Shown here piece by piece: positions 12,053 to 22,756 of a stretch of DNA of 64,000 nt (positions are counted from its first letter, which is position 1; every line of letters starts with the position of its first letter). This stretch comes from Dictyostelium firmibasis (Eukaryota > Evosea > Eumycetozoa > Dictyosteliales > Dictyosteliaceae), in the NCBI GenBank assembly GCA_036169595.1, contig CM069769.1:2340001-2404000 (forward strand), in the 5' to 3' direction. The translations under genes and the position numbers were made by a program. The notes under the pieces were generated by a model. It ran no database searches and had not been told where the DNA came from. It worked only from the letters and a program-made list of their open reading frames with translations.

Positions 12053-12509
12053 AAACTTGAACAACCGAATTTTTGAAATGATTAAAAAGAAAAAAATTTT
12101 CTACATTTTCATTTTTTTAATCTAGATAAAGTAAAGTTATTATAATTATTTGTTTAAGTATTTGGTAAAAAAATAAATTAATAAAAATTACAAATAAAAA
12201 CAAATATTTTTCTTTTTATATAAATAAAATAATATTATATATGTAAAATTACAATTTTTTTTTTAAAAAAAAAACAAAAAAAATTAAATCTCAAATTAAA
12301 AAAAAAAAAAAAAACAAATAACACAAAATAAAAATTTTATTATAATTGTAACGAATAAAATAATTTCAAAAAAAAAAAAAAAAAAAAAAAAAAGAAATAC
12401 TAAAAATAAAAACAAACGAATAATTAAATGTGAAACAAGACTTAAATTTCATGTTATAATAAAAAAAAAAAAAGTTAGAGAAAAAAAAAAAAAAAAAAAA
12501 AAAAAAATT
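11549..12509. other. intergenic; promoter of the first MFS transporter
   Basis: Long T and A runs. The block 'actaaacttgaacaaccga' at 12050-12068 and 'taattaaatgtgaaa' at about 12421 recur at the same relative places ahead of the next transporter gene (15016-15035 and about 15424), so promoter sequence was copied with the gene. No ORF or RNA gene seen. Confidence 0.6.
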
Positions 12510-14602
12510 ATGACAAATGATAGTAAACTGAATGATTCGAATTATTCTATAACTACAGAAGAATTAGAATTAGAAGAAAAATCTTTGGGAGAAAGTGTTG
12601 ATAGTATTGGAAATAATGGGAAAAAAAGGAACTCAATTTCCCATGGGACAAATAATGAATCACAAGAAGAACCACTTGAACAAAAAAAAGATAAAAGTTT
12701 ACATAGATTTTATAAACCTCCACATTTTATAAAAAATGTAAAAGTTCAACGTGCAATGTCATTGGCTTGGGGTATTTTTGCAATTTTGGCTTCTGGTACT
12801 CTATATGGATTTAGTACAATTTCTAATGAAGTTAGAGATACATTAGGTTATTCTCAAACTGATATTGCTTTGGCAATTTCGATGGGTGATGTTGGAATGT
12901 AAGTTTATTTTTCTTTTTTTTTTTGTTAATTTTTTTTTAAACCTTCAAGTATTAATATTTTTCCAAAGGTATATTGGTCTTACAGTTGGATTCTTTTTCG
13001 ATTATTTCGGACCATTCTATACGAATGGATTGGCAACTATATTATATGTTGTTGGTTGTACAGGAGTTTGGGCACTTGTACAAGGACATATATTAAATAG
13101 TGTGGGTTTGCTATCATTCTTTTTATTTTTAATTGGTCAATCTTCATATGCTACTTTTACTGCATGTGTTGTTGCAAATGTTCATAATTATACAATTACA
13201 CATAGGGGAAAGGTAATAATTAATTCATTAACAATAGTAATAATAATAATAATAATAATATTTAAATTATTCAAAAATATTAATTAATTAATTTTATAAT
13301 TTAGATAAGTGGTGTATTAGTTGGAATGTTTGCATTGTCTGCTGCTGTGTTTAGTTTAATTTATAAATTTTTTTTTCAAAATGATTTGGGAGGATATTTA
13401 TTATTTATGGCAATTCTTTTATCAATTGTATCATTAATTGCTACATACATCGTTAGACTTGTTAGGATTGAAGGTGTTGAAGAACCAGAAACACTGGATG
13501 ATGAAAAAAAAGAAAAAAACCCTCAGGCCGATGAAATTGTTGAAAAACAAATACAAAAAATTTCAAAAGATGAAGAAAGTAATTTAGGAAGTAGTAATAA
13601 TAGTATTGGTGATAATAAATCTAAACTGTTGTTTGTTTTGAATGGTTCATCATCTTCAGTATCATCATCTTCATCAACTCCTTCAGAATCATCAACAAAT
13701 TCAAATTCAAATTCAACAATTTCTCAAATAAATCCGATAGATACTACAAATCCAAACTTTTTAGATGGTAAAAGAGATGTTACAGGTTTAAAATTATTAA
13801 AAATGATTGAGTTTTGGGGTTTATGGATAATTTATTTCTTTGCAGGTGGTTTAAGTATTATGTTTTTAAATAATATCGCAATTATGGCTGAATCTTTGAA
13901 AGAATCCGATTCAATACATAGTAATTTGGTTATTGTATTTGCAATTGGTAATTTGGTTGGCAGAGTTGGTATGGGATTTTTATCTGATTTAATGTATGTA
14001 TTTAATAATTGTTATTTTTTTTTTTAATTTTTTTTTTTTTATAAATATTAATGTTTCTTTTATTTTTTAACTTTAAAAGATCAAAAAAAGTATCAAGATT
14101 TTGGTGTGTTGTACTATCAAGTTTAATACTTACACTTACCCATTTAATTTGTGCATTTGAATTAAAACCATTACTTTATCCTGCCACTATTTTAACTGGA
14201 ATTGGGTATGGGGCAATTGTTTCAATTATGGTTTTGATGGCATCTTTCAGATTTGGACCTAGAAGATTTGGTCTCAATTTTGGTTTTGTATGTATAACAT
14301 AATATACGGAAAAAAAAAAAATATTCTAATTCCCTCTCTCTTTTTATTTTTTTATTTTATTTTTTTTCATACAGTTGGCATTATCATCAGCTTCAGGCTC
14401 TTTAATTTTCAGCACTGTTAGTAGTAAAATCTATGATGGTCTTTCAGAAAGTTCGGTAGATGGAAAATGTTATGGAAATCATTGTTTTCAAGTTTCATTT
14501 TTAATGAGTTTTGCTTTAAATCTGTTCTCGGTTTTTGTAGGCCTTTTCCTTATTTTTTATACTAAAAAAACTGATAAAAAGGAATTAAATAAAAAAAATT
14601 AA
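12510..14602 (+). CDS. nodulin-like MFS transporter, copy 1
   Basis: Proposed join 12510..12898, 12969..13212, 13305..13993, 14080..14287, 14375..14602 (585 residues). All joins keep frame and use GTAAGT/GTATGT/GTAATA donors. After an acidic cytosolic N-terminus of about 80 residues come membrane spans with SLAWGIFAILASGTLYGFST and SQTDIALAISMGDVGMYIGL, the first-helix pattern of the nodulin-like branch of the major facilitator superfamily (plant nodulin-like and fungal MCH1-type proteins). A Ser-rich, Glu-rich cytosolic loop of about 110 residues splits the two six-helix halves; the second half carries GNLVGRVGMGFLSDL. The substrate cannot be told. It is the first of two tandem copies. The splits fall at the same codons in both genes. 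Confidence 0.85.
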
Positions 14603-14977
14603 ACACCCACAATAAAAAAAAAATTAATCCTATAATTTTTTTAAAAAATAAAATTTAAAAATGTTCAAAGAAATTTTTTTTTCCATAAGCTAATAACCAT
14701 TTTTAAATATTATCTTACCATAAACACATTTTTCATATTTTTTTATTTTTTTTTAATAAAAAAAAAAAAAATTAAAAAAAAAAAAAAAAATTATTATTCA
14801 TAAAAAAAAACATGCAAACAAAAAAAAATAAATTTTTTAATGTAATAAAAAACTTTTAAAATGTCAAAAATGTCAATTACAATAATAATCATTTTTAAAA
14901 GAATCGAGATTTCCCTTTTATTCTCATAACCACGGTTTATTGGAAAGATATTTTAATTTTTTTTTTTTTTTGTTTTT

Positions 14978-15018
<41 letters not shown>

Positions 15019-15306
15019 AAACTTGAACAAACCGAAACTGATTAAAAAAAAAAAAAAAATTTTTTTTTTCTACATTTTTCTAATTCCTAATTCAGATGAA
15101 GTTTGCTTGTTTAGTTTTTTAGGTAAAATAAAAATATTAAACAATAACTTAAATTTTATCTGTTTCAAAAAAAAATAAAAAACAATTTATAAAATTTTTT
15201 TTTTAATCTTAAAATAAAAATTTATACACACAAATAATAAACTATTCATAAAAAATATTATAATAAAAAAAAAAAAAAAAAAACAATAATAATAAAATAT
15301 TTTTAA

Positions 15307-15344
<38 letters not shown>

Positions 15345-15504
15345 AAAAAAGTGTCATAATAATATATATTTTAAAATAAAATAAAAATATAAAAAATAAA
15401 GAATTTTTTTTTTAAAAAAAAAATAATTAAATGTGAAAATAATTTTTTTAGTTATAATAAAAAAAAAAAGTAAAAAAAAAAAATAATAATAATTTTTAAT
15501 AATT
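14603..15504. other. intergenic; promoter of the second MFS transporter
   Basis: A/T homopolymers. The sequence at 15016-15035 matches the element upstream of the first transporter. A poly-A run of about 30 lies near 15309-15340. No ORF or RNA gene seen. Confidence 0.6.
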
Positions 15505-15983
15505 ATGACAAATAACAAGGATTCGTTTAGTAAATTGAATGATTCAAATTATTCCATTACAACTGAAGAAGGATATGAAGAAGAAGAAAGATCATTAAAC
15601 GAAAGTGTAGACAGTATTGGTACCAATAATGGGAAAAATAAAAATTCAAATTCAGCAGGAAATGAAAAAAATCCATTAAAACAACAAAAACAACCACAAA
15701 GTGTCCCCAAAAAAAAAGATAAAAGTTTACATAGATTTTATAAACCTCCGCATATTATAAAAAATGTAGAAGCTCAACGTGCAATGTCATTGGTTTGGGG
15801 TATTTTAACAATTTTAGCCTCTGGTACACTATATGGATTTAGTATTATTTCTAATGAAATTAGAGATAAATTAGAATACTCTCAAACTGATATTGCACTT
15901 GCAATTTCTTTTGGTGATGTTGGAATGTAAGTTAAAAAAATTTATTTTATTATAGTTATTTTTTATATGGTAAGAATAAATTT

Positions 15984-16014
<31 letters not shown>

Positions 16015-17663
16015 AAAAAAAATAGGTATATTGGTCTAACAGTTGGATTCTTTTTCGATTTATTCGGGCCATTTTTTACAAATGGATTAGCGACAGTATT
16101 TTATGTTGTTGGTTGTATGGGAGTTTGGGCAATTGTAAAAGGATATATAACAAGTAGTGTATATCTGTTATCATTCTTTTTATTTATAATTGGTCAATCA
16201 TCTTATGGTAGTTTTACTGCATGTGTTGTTTCAAATGTTCACAATTATTCAATTAAACACAGGGGAAAGGTAATTATATTTTAAATTCGATTATTAATTC
16301 CCAATATATTGTTTATTAATAAGAAAATTTTAATAGATAAGTGGAGTTTTAGTTGGAATGTTTGCACTATCAGCTGGTGTTTTTGGTGTAATTTATAAAA
16401 TATTTTTTAAAACGAATTTAGAGGGTTATTTATTATTTATAGCAATTCTTTTATCGGTTGTATCATTTATAGCAACATACATTGTTAGACTTGTAAAGAT
16501 TGAAGGTGTTGAAGAACCTGAGGTGCTCAATGATGACGAAAACAATGAAAGTGATAGTGATAAACAACAGCATTCAAAGAACTCAAATGAAGTGTATCAA
16601 TATGATGATTTGAATGAAAATCAAAAATATACAATTTCAAAAGATGAAGAGGGTAGTTTGGGAGGTAGTGGTAGCATTATTACAAATGGCAAAAACAACA
16701 ATAGCAGCACTAATAATGATAAATCCAAGTTATTAGGTGAAGGTTCTTCATCATCTTTTTCTTCATCATCTTCGAACTCATCGCCTTCAAATTCAACTTC
16801 AAATTTATCACCCCCAACAATCCCAATTGACAGTTCAAATCCAAATTTTTTAGATGGCAAGAGAGACGTTTCGGGATTAAAATTATTAAGGATGGTTGAA
16901 TTTTGGTGTTTATGGATAATTTATTTCTTTGCAGGTGGTTGTAGTATTATGTTTTTAAATAATATTGCAATTATGTCTGAATCTTTAGGTGAACCTGAGT
17001 CAATTCAAAGTAATTTAGTTATTGTATTTTCAATTGGTAATTTAGTAGGTAGAGTTGGTATGGGATTTTTGTCTGATTTAATGTATGTATTTGAAAATTG
17101 TTATTTTTTATGATAATAATTAAATAATGTATTATTTTCTAATTTTTCATATTTTCATTTTAAAAGATCAAAAAAAGTATCCAGGTTTTGGTGTGTAGTC
17201 CTATCAAGTTTAATCATTACACTAACTCACTTAATGTGTGCCTTTGAATTAAAACCAATTTTTTATCCCGCTACCTTTTTCACTGGAATCGGATATGGAG
17301 GAATAGTATCAATTATGGTATTGTTAGCATCTTTTAGATTTGGTTCAAGAAGATTTGGTCTTAATTTTGGTTTTGTATGTATATATTTTGAAAATAAAAA
17401 AAAAAAAAAAAAAATTCTAATATTATTTTATTTAGTTGGCATTGTCATCAGCTTCGGGTGCCTTAGTATTTAGTACGTTTAGTAGCAAAGTATATGACCG
17501 ACTCTCTGAAAATTCAGTAGATGGTCAATGTTTTGGTAATCATTGTTTCGTTCTTTCATTTATCATAAGCTTTGCATTCAATTTAATGAGTGTTATAATT
17601 GGTATATTTGTTATTTTCTATACTAAAAAAACTGACTTAAAATCAAGTAAAAACAAAAAATAA
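15505..17663 (+). CDS. nodulin-like MFS transporter, copy 2
   Basis: Proposed join 15505..15926, 16026..16269, 16337..17082, 17167..17374, 17436..17663 (615 residues). Exons 2, 4 and 5 are exactly as long as in copy 1 (244, 208 and 228 bases) and all four introns sit at the same codons in the same phases, so the pair is a tandem duplication. The membrane segments are very similar (YIGLTVGFFFDLFGPFFTNG; GNLVGRVGMGFLSDLMYVF). The N-terminus and the central cytosolic loop differ: here the loop is longer and holds more Ser and Asn. The substrate is unknown. Divergence limited mainly to disordered parts suggests the two carry the same or similar solutes under different regulation. Confidence 0.85.
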
Positions 17664-17947
17664 AAAAGAATTCATCAAATTTAAAAATTATTAAACAAGG
17701 AACAAATATTCAATTTTCAGTTTATTATTAATTTTTTTTGGAATTAAAAAATTATTATTATTTTTGATTGATTGAGTTAATTTTACAATTCTTAATTTTT
17801 TAAGTTTATCAATTTTATAAATACAATAAATAAATTATGTTATCTTTTTCAATACATATATATATATATATATTACAAAAAAATTATCACAATTACTTTG
17901 TATAACTAATTGTCTTAAAATTACAAAAATGTAACACGAACGTTTAA

Positions 17948-18114
17948 TAGTGGTTTCACACAGAATAACACAGCCTCCATGGCCTTGGTTCAAGTCTTGG
18001 TCATACCACGAATTAACGTGGTCACAGAAAAAAAAAAATTAAAATTAAAATAATTAATAAATAAAAACTAGATTCGAACACATCCAATTGGATGAGGTTA
18101 TTAAAAAAAAAAAA
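17948..18114 (+). repeat. SINE-like family 1, near full copy lacking its first bases
   Basis: tRNA-derived head with an A-box-like TAGCATAGTGG (complete in other copies) and a B-box-like GGTTCAAGTC, then TCATACCACGAATTAACGTG, an A-run, an AT-rich body with AGATTCGAACAC, and an ending ATCCAATTGGATGAGGTTATT followed by poly-A. Starts at the ATAGTGG of the head. Confidence 0.7.
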
Positions 18115-18127
18115 TTATTTTTTTTAG

Positions 18128-18188
18128 GGGGGGCTTAGCATAGTGGTTTCACACAGAATAACACAGCCTCCATGGCCTTGGTTCAAGT
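18128..18188 (+). repeat. SINE-like family 1, head only
   Basis: Begins with the G-run and CTTAGCATAGTGG and breaks off at the B box (GGTTCAAG), where an inverted copy follows directly, giving a long hairpin with 18215-18274. Confidence 0.7.
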
Positions 18189-18274
18189 AACGTTAATTCG
18201 TGGTATGACCAAGACTTGAACCAAGGCCATGGAGGCTGTGTTATTCTGTGTGAAACCACTATGCTAAGCCCCCC
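18189..18274 (-). repeat. SINE-like family 1, inverted head
   Basis: Same head in reverse orientation, fused to the previous copy. The arms of about 60 bases are near-perfect complements, with a loop of about 26 bases. Confidence 0.7.
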
Positions 18275-18287
18275 ACGACAAATATGG

Positions 18288-18461
18288 TTTTTTTTTTTTT
18301 TTATTAACCTCATCCAATTGGATGTGTTCGAATCTTGTTTTTATTTATTAATTATTTTAAAGTTTTTTTTCTGTGACCACGTTAATTCGTGGTATGACCA
18401 AGACTTGAACCAAGGCCATGGAGGCTGTGTTATTCTGTGTGAAACCACTATGCTAAGCCCC
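18288..18461 (-). repeat. SINE-like family 1, full-length inverted copy
   Basis: Reads on the minus strand from the G-run head (right end) through A and B boxes to ATCCAATTGGATGAGGTTATT and poly-A (left end, seen as poly-T at 18288). Confidence 0.75.
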
Positions 18462-18478
18462 GACACAAATATGGTTTT

Positions 18479-18658
18479 TTTTTTTTTTTAATAACCTCAT
18501 CCAATTGGATGTGTTCGAATCTTGTTTTTATTTATTAAATATTTTAATTTAAAGTTTTTTTTTTTCTGTGACCACGTTAATTCGTGGTATGACCAAGACT
18601 TGAACCCAGGCCATGGAGGCTGTGTTATTCAGTGTGAAACCTCTATGCTAAGCCCCCC
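18479..18658 (-). repeat. SINE-like family 1, full-length inverted copy next to tRNA-Val
   Basis: Same structure as the previous copy. Its head end lies 47 bases ahead of the tRNA-Val(AAC) gene. The stretch between them (ATATGGTTAATAGCAGTTCA and on) recurs next to the LTR retrotransposon at about 40799. Confidence 0.75.
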
Positions 18659-18705
18659 ACTATAAATATGGTTAATAGCAGTTCATTACACAAAAATATA
18701 AAAGA

Positions 18706-18779
18706 GTTCGGATGGTGTAGTCGGTTATCACGAATCCTTAACACGGATTAGGTCGTGGGTTCGATTCCCGCTCTGAATA
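18706..18779 (+). tRNA. tRNA-Val(AAC)
   Basis: 74 bases with discriminator A. Acceptor GTTCGGA pairs with TCTGAAT (two G-U pairs). D arm GTG/CAC, anticodon stem AATCC/GGATT with loop TTAACAC giving anticodon AAC, T stem GTGGG/CCCGC with loop TTCGATT. Internal A box (GGTGTAGTCGG) and B box (GGTTCGATTCC) are intact. No intron. An identical gene lies at 53509-53582. Confidence 0.93.
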
Positions 18780-18814
18780 CAACTCACTTTTAAAAAACCA
18801 TATCTTGGATCACG

Positions 18815-18825
18815 GGTTCGATTCC
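18815..18825 (+). promoter_or_regulatory. external B box downstream of tRNA-Val(AAC)
   Basis: GGTTCGATTCC, 35 bases past the tRNA end, with no tRNA around it. Extra B boxes downstream of tRNA genes are a known feature of D. discoideum and mark where TRE3-type LINEs land. Confidence 0.65.
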
Positions 18826-18829
18826 TGTA

Positions 18830-19359
18830 AAGGGGCTTAGAATATAACAAATCAATCAAAAAAGAATACAACACACTTTTACTCAACAACTCCATACTCA
18901 CCGCCAAACACCTCAAACACATTAAATCCACAATTGCAAATAAATTCCAAATCCATAACATATGAATATGGGTTTGTAATCAATTGTATGGTAACAAAGA
19001 GCTACTAGATACCAATCTGGATTTTGAAATGCTAACAAACAAATGGCACCAACTAGCTTCTATGGAATACATCAAATTATTAAAAGAATATAAATAATCG
19101 ACAGCCAAAGAACCAGAAAGATTCAATGATATCAACTCTAATAATAATATAAAAATAATCAAAAACAGGATTTCAAAGAAATACTGTATATTAAGAAAAT
19201 CTCTCCCTAATAATCTGATTGTTGACTTTTTCATATAAATGTAAAAGCATCATACATTAATTAAATTAACTATTAAAAAAAACAATAAACTTTATTATTG
19301 TTAAAGACTAAGGTCAAACAATAATCATTAAGATAAAAAAAAAAAAAAAAAAAAAAAAA
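18830..19359 (+). mobile_element. 5'-truncated TRE-type LINE, 3' end with poly-A
   Basis: About 530 bases. The first part still reads as protein (LLNNSILTAKHLKHIKSTIA, then after a one-base shift LYGNKELLDTNLDFEMLTNK) up to a TAA near 19096. This looks like the C-terminus of a TRE ORF2. A 3' UTR (ATAAACTTTATTATTGTTAA) and a poly-A run of about 25 follow. It lies about 50 bases downstream of the tRNA, the position used by TRE3 elements, and is inferred to be of that group; the exact TRE3 subtype cannot be told. The frame is broken at least once. Confidence 0.65.
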
Positions 19360-19467
19360 TTCCAAATCAACCCCAATATACTCCCCCTTGTTATTAAACC
19401 ATATCTATAAAATAATACATAAATATTAACTTTATTAAATAAAAAACATTTCTTGGATACAACCATG

Positions 19468-19498
<31 letters not shown>

Positions 19499-19511
19499 TC
19501 TAATCCCAAAA

Positions 19512-19549
<38 letters not shown>

Positions 19550-19552
<3 letters not shown>

Positions 19553-19631
19553 CATAATCAACAGGAAAAAAAGCTCGACTTCCAAAAAACATGGTGATTA
19601 GAAATTCTAATCCCAATAATATATCCCAATA

Positions 19632-19660
<29 letters not shown>
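19550..19660 (+). repeat. A-tailed repeat, family 2, copy 1
   Basis: Runs from CCTCATAATCAACAGG through AGCTCGACTTCC and GGTGATTAGAAATTCTAATC to a poly-A. The same order recurs at 20219-20305. TGATTAGAAATTCTAATC is itself a short inverted repeat. Origin unknown. Confidence 0.5.
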
Positions 19661-19667
<7 letters not shown>

Positions 19668-19670
<3 letters not shown>

Positions 19671-19967
19671 AGCTATCAGCAGCCAGAGATCCAGAAATCT
19701 TTTGCGATAAAAATTCATACTAATATGAACAGTAAAATCAAAAAAATCAAAAAAAGAATAGCAATCAAATTCTGTATCCTTAGAAAATCTATTCCTAATA
19801 ATGTGATGGTTGACTTTTTCATATAAAATAAAATTTCATAGGAGAAAATAACAATCACTTAAAAATCATTTAAAAAAAAAAACCAAATAAATAAATAAAC
19901 TTTATTATTGTTGAGACTAAGGTCATACAATAATCATTAATATTAAAAAAAAAAAAAAAAAAAAAAA
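19668..19967 (+). mobile_element. TRE-type LINE, second 3' fragment with poly-A
   Basis: Aligns by eye to the 3' UTR of the fragment at 18830-19359 (CAGCCAGAGATCCAGAAA; GTATCCTTAGAAAATCT; GGTTGACTTTTTCATATAAA; ATAAACTTTATTATTGTT) and ends in its own A-run. More diverged, so a different insertion or subfamily. Confidence 0.6.
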
Positions 19968-19981
19968 TCAAAAAAAGAATA

Positions 19982-20052
19982 GCAATCGAATACTGTATCC
20001 TTAGAAAATCACTTCCAAATAATGATTTTCTAAGGATACAGTTTTTGATTGC
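19982..20052. repeat. inverted repeat made of a TRE 3' UTR piece
   Basis: Two arms of about 30 bases (GTATCCTTAGAAAATCA and its complement) around a loop of about 11, cut from the same TRE 3' segment seen just to the left. Confidence 0.6.
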
Positions 20053-20133
20053 ACGCTGGAATTACTCAGTCCTTGATACGAGTCTTGGTCGTACCACAAA
20101 TTAATGTGGTCATAAATAACACACCTCATTATT

Positions 20134-20207
20134 GGGGGCTAAACGTAGTGGTTCCAAGCTGAATCACACATCCTCCGTGGAGTCTTGGTCATACCACGAA
20201 TTAACGT
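20134..20207 (+). repeat. SINE-like family 1, diverged head
   Basis: GGGGGCTAAACGTAGTGGTTCC, then CATCCTCCGTGG and TCATACCACGAATTAACGT: the same head as the copies near 18 kb with many differences and a short deletion that takes out the B box. A second remnant lies just left at about 20080-20113. Older than the 18-kb set. Confidence 0.55.
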
Positions 20208-20218
20208 CATTAAAAAAA

Positions 20219-20305
20219 CACACCTCATTATCAACCGGAAAAGCTCGATTTCCAAAACAACAACAAAATCCTGGTGATTAGAAATTCTAATCCCAATAAT
20301 ATTAA
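20219..20305 (+). repeat. A-tailed repeat, family 2, copy 2
   Basis: CACCTCATTATCAACCGG ... GGTGATTAGAAATTCTAATC ... poly-A, matching 19550-19660. Confidence 0.5.
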
Positions 20306-20422
20306 AAAAAAAAAACAAAGTATACTCTTTAAAAATAGCATGTTGTTAATAAAAAAAAAATTTTAAGGTTTATTACCATTTTTTTTGTTGAGATATTGTG
20401 TGTTTTTTTTTTTTTTTTTTGT

Positions 20423-21592
20423 TCACCTAAATTTTATATTTTTAATATTATCAGGGTAGATCAAATTAAAATCGTTTAAATAAGATGGTACTGTTAGTTT
20501 AGTTAAAGATTTTGGTAGTTTCGAAAGCAAAGAGAGTGATTCTTGTTCGGTATAAAAGTAATTCGGTTTTTCATAAAGTTTTAAATGGGTTAAAGACTGG
20601 GGCATTTGATCAATTTCTATTCTGTCGATTGTTAATGATAGTACACCAATTGGAATTACATTTGATTTGATTTGATTATTTGTAAAATTGAGTAGCTTTA
20701 ATTTTGTTACACTTTGTGGCAAAGAGTGTTCTTCGATGGAATCCTCAAGAAAGTCTATTCTATAACTATTGTTACAATGAATAGTTAAATCTTTTATTGA
20801 ATTACAATCTTTTAAATTTGATTCTTTACTAATCCAACTATTTGTAGTTATTGATAATACTTCAAGATTTTTCAATGGCTTTAAAATATTAAATAAACCA
20901 ATACTATAATTACTATTATTTTCAAAGAATTCATTATTATCTAAATCGAATTGGTTATTTGTTTTACAAGTTGATATTTCTAATTGTTTAATTGTTATTG
21001 GTAATATTCCTTCATCAAGATATTTTATATTATATTTACCAAGTGATAATTTTATTAAATTATTTGGTAAAATGATTTTAGGCTGTACATCAACAAGATC
21101 ATCTTCGTAGAATAAATCAAATTCTAATTCTTTAATTGTATTTGGTAAATATTTTAAAATATTATTTAATGAACATTTATAAATTGACAAGGATGTTATA
21201 TTAGGTGGTATTTCAAAGATTTCCTTTTCAATAGGTATTACTAAATAAGTGATTTTATTTATTGTTGAAGGAAATGTATCCAATGGCACAAAGACACCAT
21301 TTAATTGAATAACTTCAACTCCATATGGTATTATTTTACCATCTCTTGGTGCCTCTTTTGAAAAAAATGAAACCTCTTTCAATACACCATTGTTAGGTAA
21401 ATCACCTATCTCTAATAATTCACCCCCATAATAAACTAATTTACCAATATATTCTCTTTCTGAATAGTTTGACAATGTTTCTCGACTATAAAATTTTACT
21501 CTTTCATTCTTTAAATATAATCTTGAATACCTAAATATTAATTTAAACAAATATTTATTTTTAAATACTAATCCAAATAATTTATCCATCAC
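20423..21592 (-). CDS. FNIP/leucine-rich-repeat-like protein
   Basis: Single exon, 389 residues. The N-terminal 60 residues (MMDKLFGLVFKNKYLFKLIF...) look like the short F-box-like lead seen in many dictyostelid repeat proteins. The rest has irregular units with LPxTIKxLxF or LPxSLTxLxL cores (YLPNTIKELEF, LPNNLIKLSL, LPITIKQLEI, LPQSVTKLKL, LPKSLTKLTV), i.e. a decayed or divergent FNIP-type solenoid without the FNQP half. No catalytic motif. A role in recognition or ubiquitin-ligase adaptor work is only inference. It directly borders the tRNA/SINE island on its right. Confidence 0.75.
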   Translation of the reverse strand: MMDKLFGLVFKNKYLFKLIFRYSRLYLKNERVKFYSRETLSNYSEREYIGKLVYYGGELLEIGDLPNNGVLKEVSFFSKEAPRDGKIIPYGVEVIQLNGVFVPLDTFPSTINKITYLVIPIEKEIFEIPPNITSLSIYKCSLNNILKYLPNTIKELEFDLFYEDDLVDVQPKIILPNNLIKLSLGKYNIKYLDEGILPITIKQLEISTCKTNNQFDLDNNEFFENNSNYSIGLFNILKPLKNLEVLSITTNSWISKESNLKDCNSIKDLTIHCNNSYRIDFLEDSIEEHSLPQSVTKLKLLNFTNNQIKSNVIPIGVLSLTIDRIEIDQMPQSLTHLKLYEKPNYFYTEQESLSLLSKLPKSLTKLTVPSYLNDFNLIYPDNIKNIKFR

Positions 21593-21648
21593 TGAAAATT
21601 AAAATTAAACAAAATAAAAAAAATAAAAAAAAAATATCAAGAAAAATT

Positions 21649-21695
<47 letters not shown>

Positions 21696-21942
21696 AATAA
21701 ATGGATATATTAATAAAGTATATTAATGTAAATCCCAAATTTTTTTTTTATAAAAAAATAAATATAAATAAAAATAAAAATAAAAATAAAAATAAAAATA
21801 AATGTCAATCAAATAGTTTCAAATATAAACAAAAGTCTTTCATTTTTTATTTATTTTTAAAATGTATATCGATCCAAAATAAAAAATTAAACATTTAAAA
21901 GATGGTATGAATTAGGTTAAAACAAAAAATAAAAATTCTTAT
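21593..21942. other. intergenic
   Basis: Poly-T run of about 45 near 21649-21694, AAATAA repeats near 21765-21800; no credible gene. Confidence 0.55.
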
Positions 21943-22606
21943 TTAATTTTTATTAATTGTAATAGTAAATGATTTTAGATTTAGTGGATTTAAAATTATA
22001 GAATCAGTGTTGTTATTACGATCATCATCACCATCTTCAACATCATTGATAATTGAATTAAAAGTTAATGAAGATTCTCTAATATTTGAAATATTGAATT
22101 GGTTAAAATAATTAGTTATTGAAAATTCTATTGGTTGAGAAAATAATTGACTTTGAGAAATCTCATAGATATTTAAAAGTCTAATATAATAATCTGAAGA
22201 ATCTGTAAAATCTTGTTTTGTAAATGTTAAAAGATGTAGGTTGTAAGGTAGAGAAGTTTGAAATGGTTTAAATTTTGTATTATACATAGATATCCATTTA
22301 TCTATTGTAATATCTGAAACAGGTGAATAAACTGGTAATAGTGGATTCTCTAATAAAAGTGAATGTGGTGTTCTTATATTTTCAATTAAATTTGAATCAC
22401 CAAATAATACTCTAATTTTAATTAAAGGATTAGATATATCATTCATTGCTTCAAATATTGAATTTATAGTATTATTTGATCTTCTAATAAAAAGTAAATT
22501 AATTTCACCATTATTTTGACTACTTGCTCCAAAGCTTTGTTTTGTTAACAATGTTAATTGTTTTGTTGATGTCGTTGTTGATGATGTTTTCTTTGTTTGT
22601 TTGTGG

Positions 22607-22683
<77 letters not shown>

Positions 22684-22686
22684 ATT

Positions 22687-22756
<70 letters not shown>

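Noticed and set aside
18128-18274. Functional tRNA genes in the SINE heads
   Set aside because: A and B boxes are present but no acceptor or T stem pairs properly.
17948-18658. CRISPR-like array
   Set aside because: Units are about 170 bases, inverted as well as direct, A-tailed, and have tRNA promoter boxes; there are no short repeats with unique spacers.
18830-19359. A TRE5-A copy
   Set aside because: TRE5 elements lie upstream of tRNA genes; this piece lies downstream, which fits TRE3. The assignment within TRE3 stays open.
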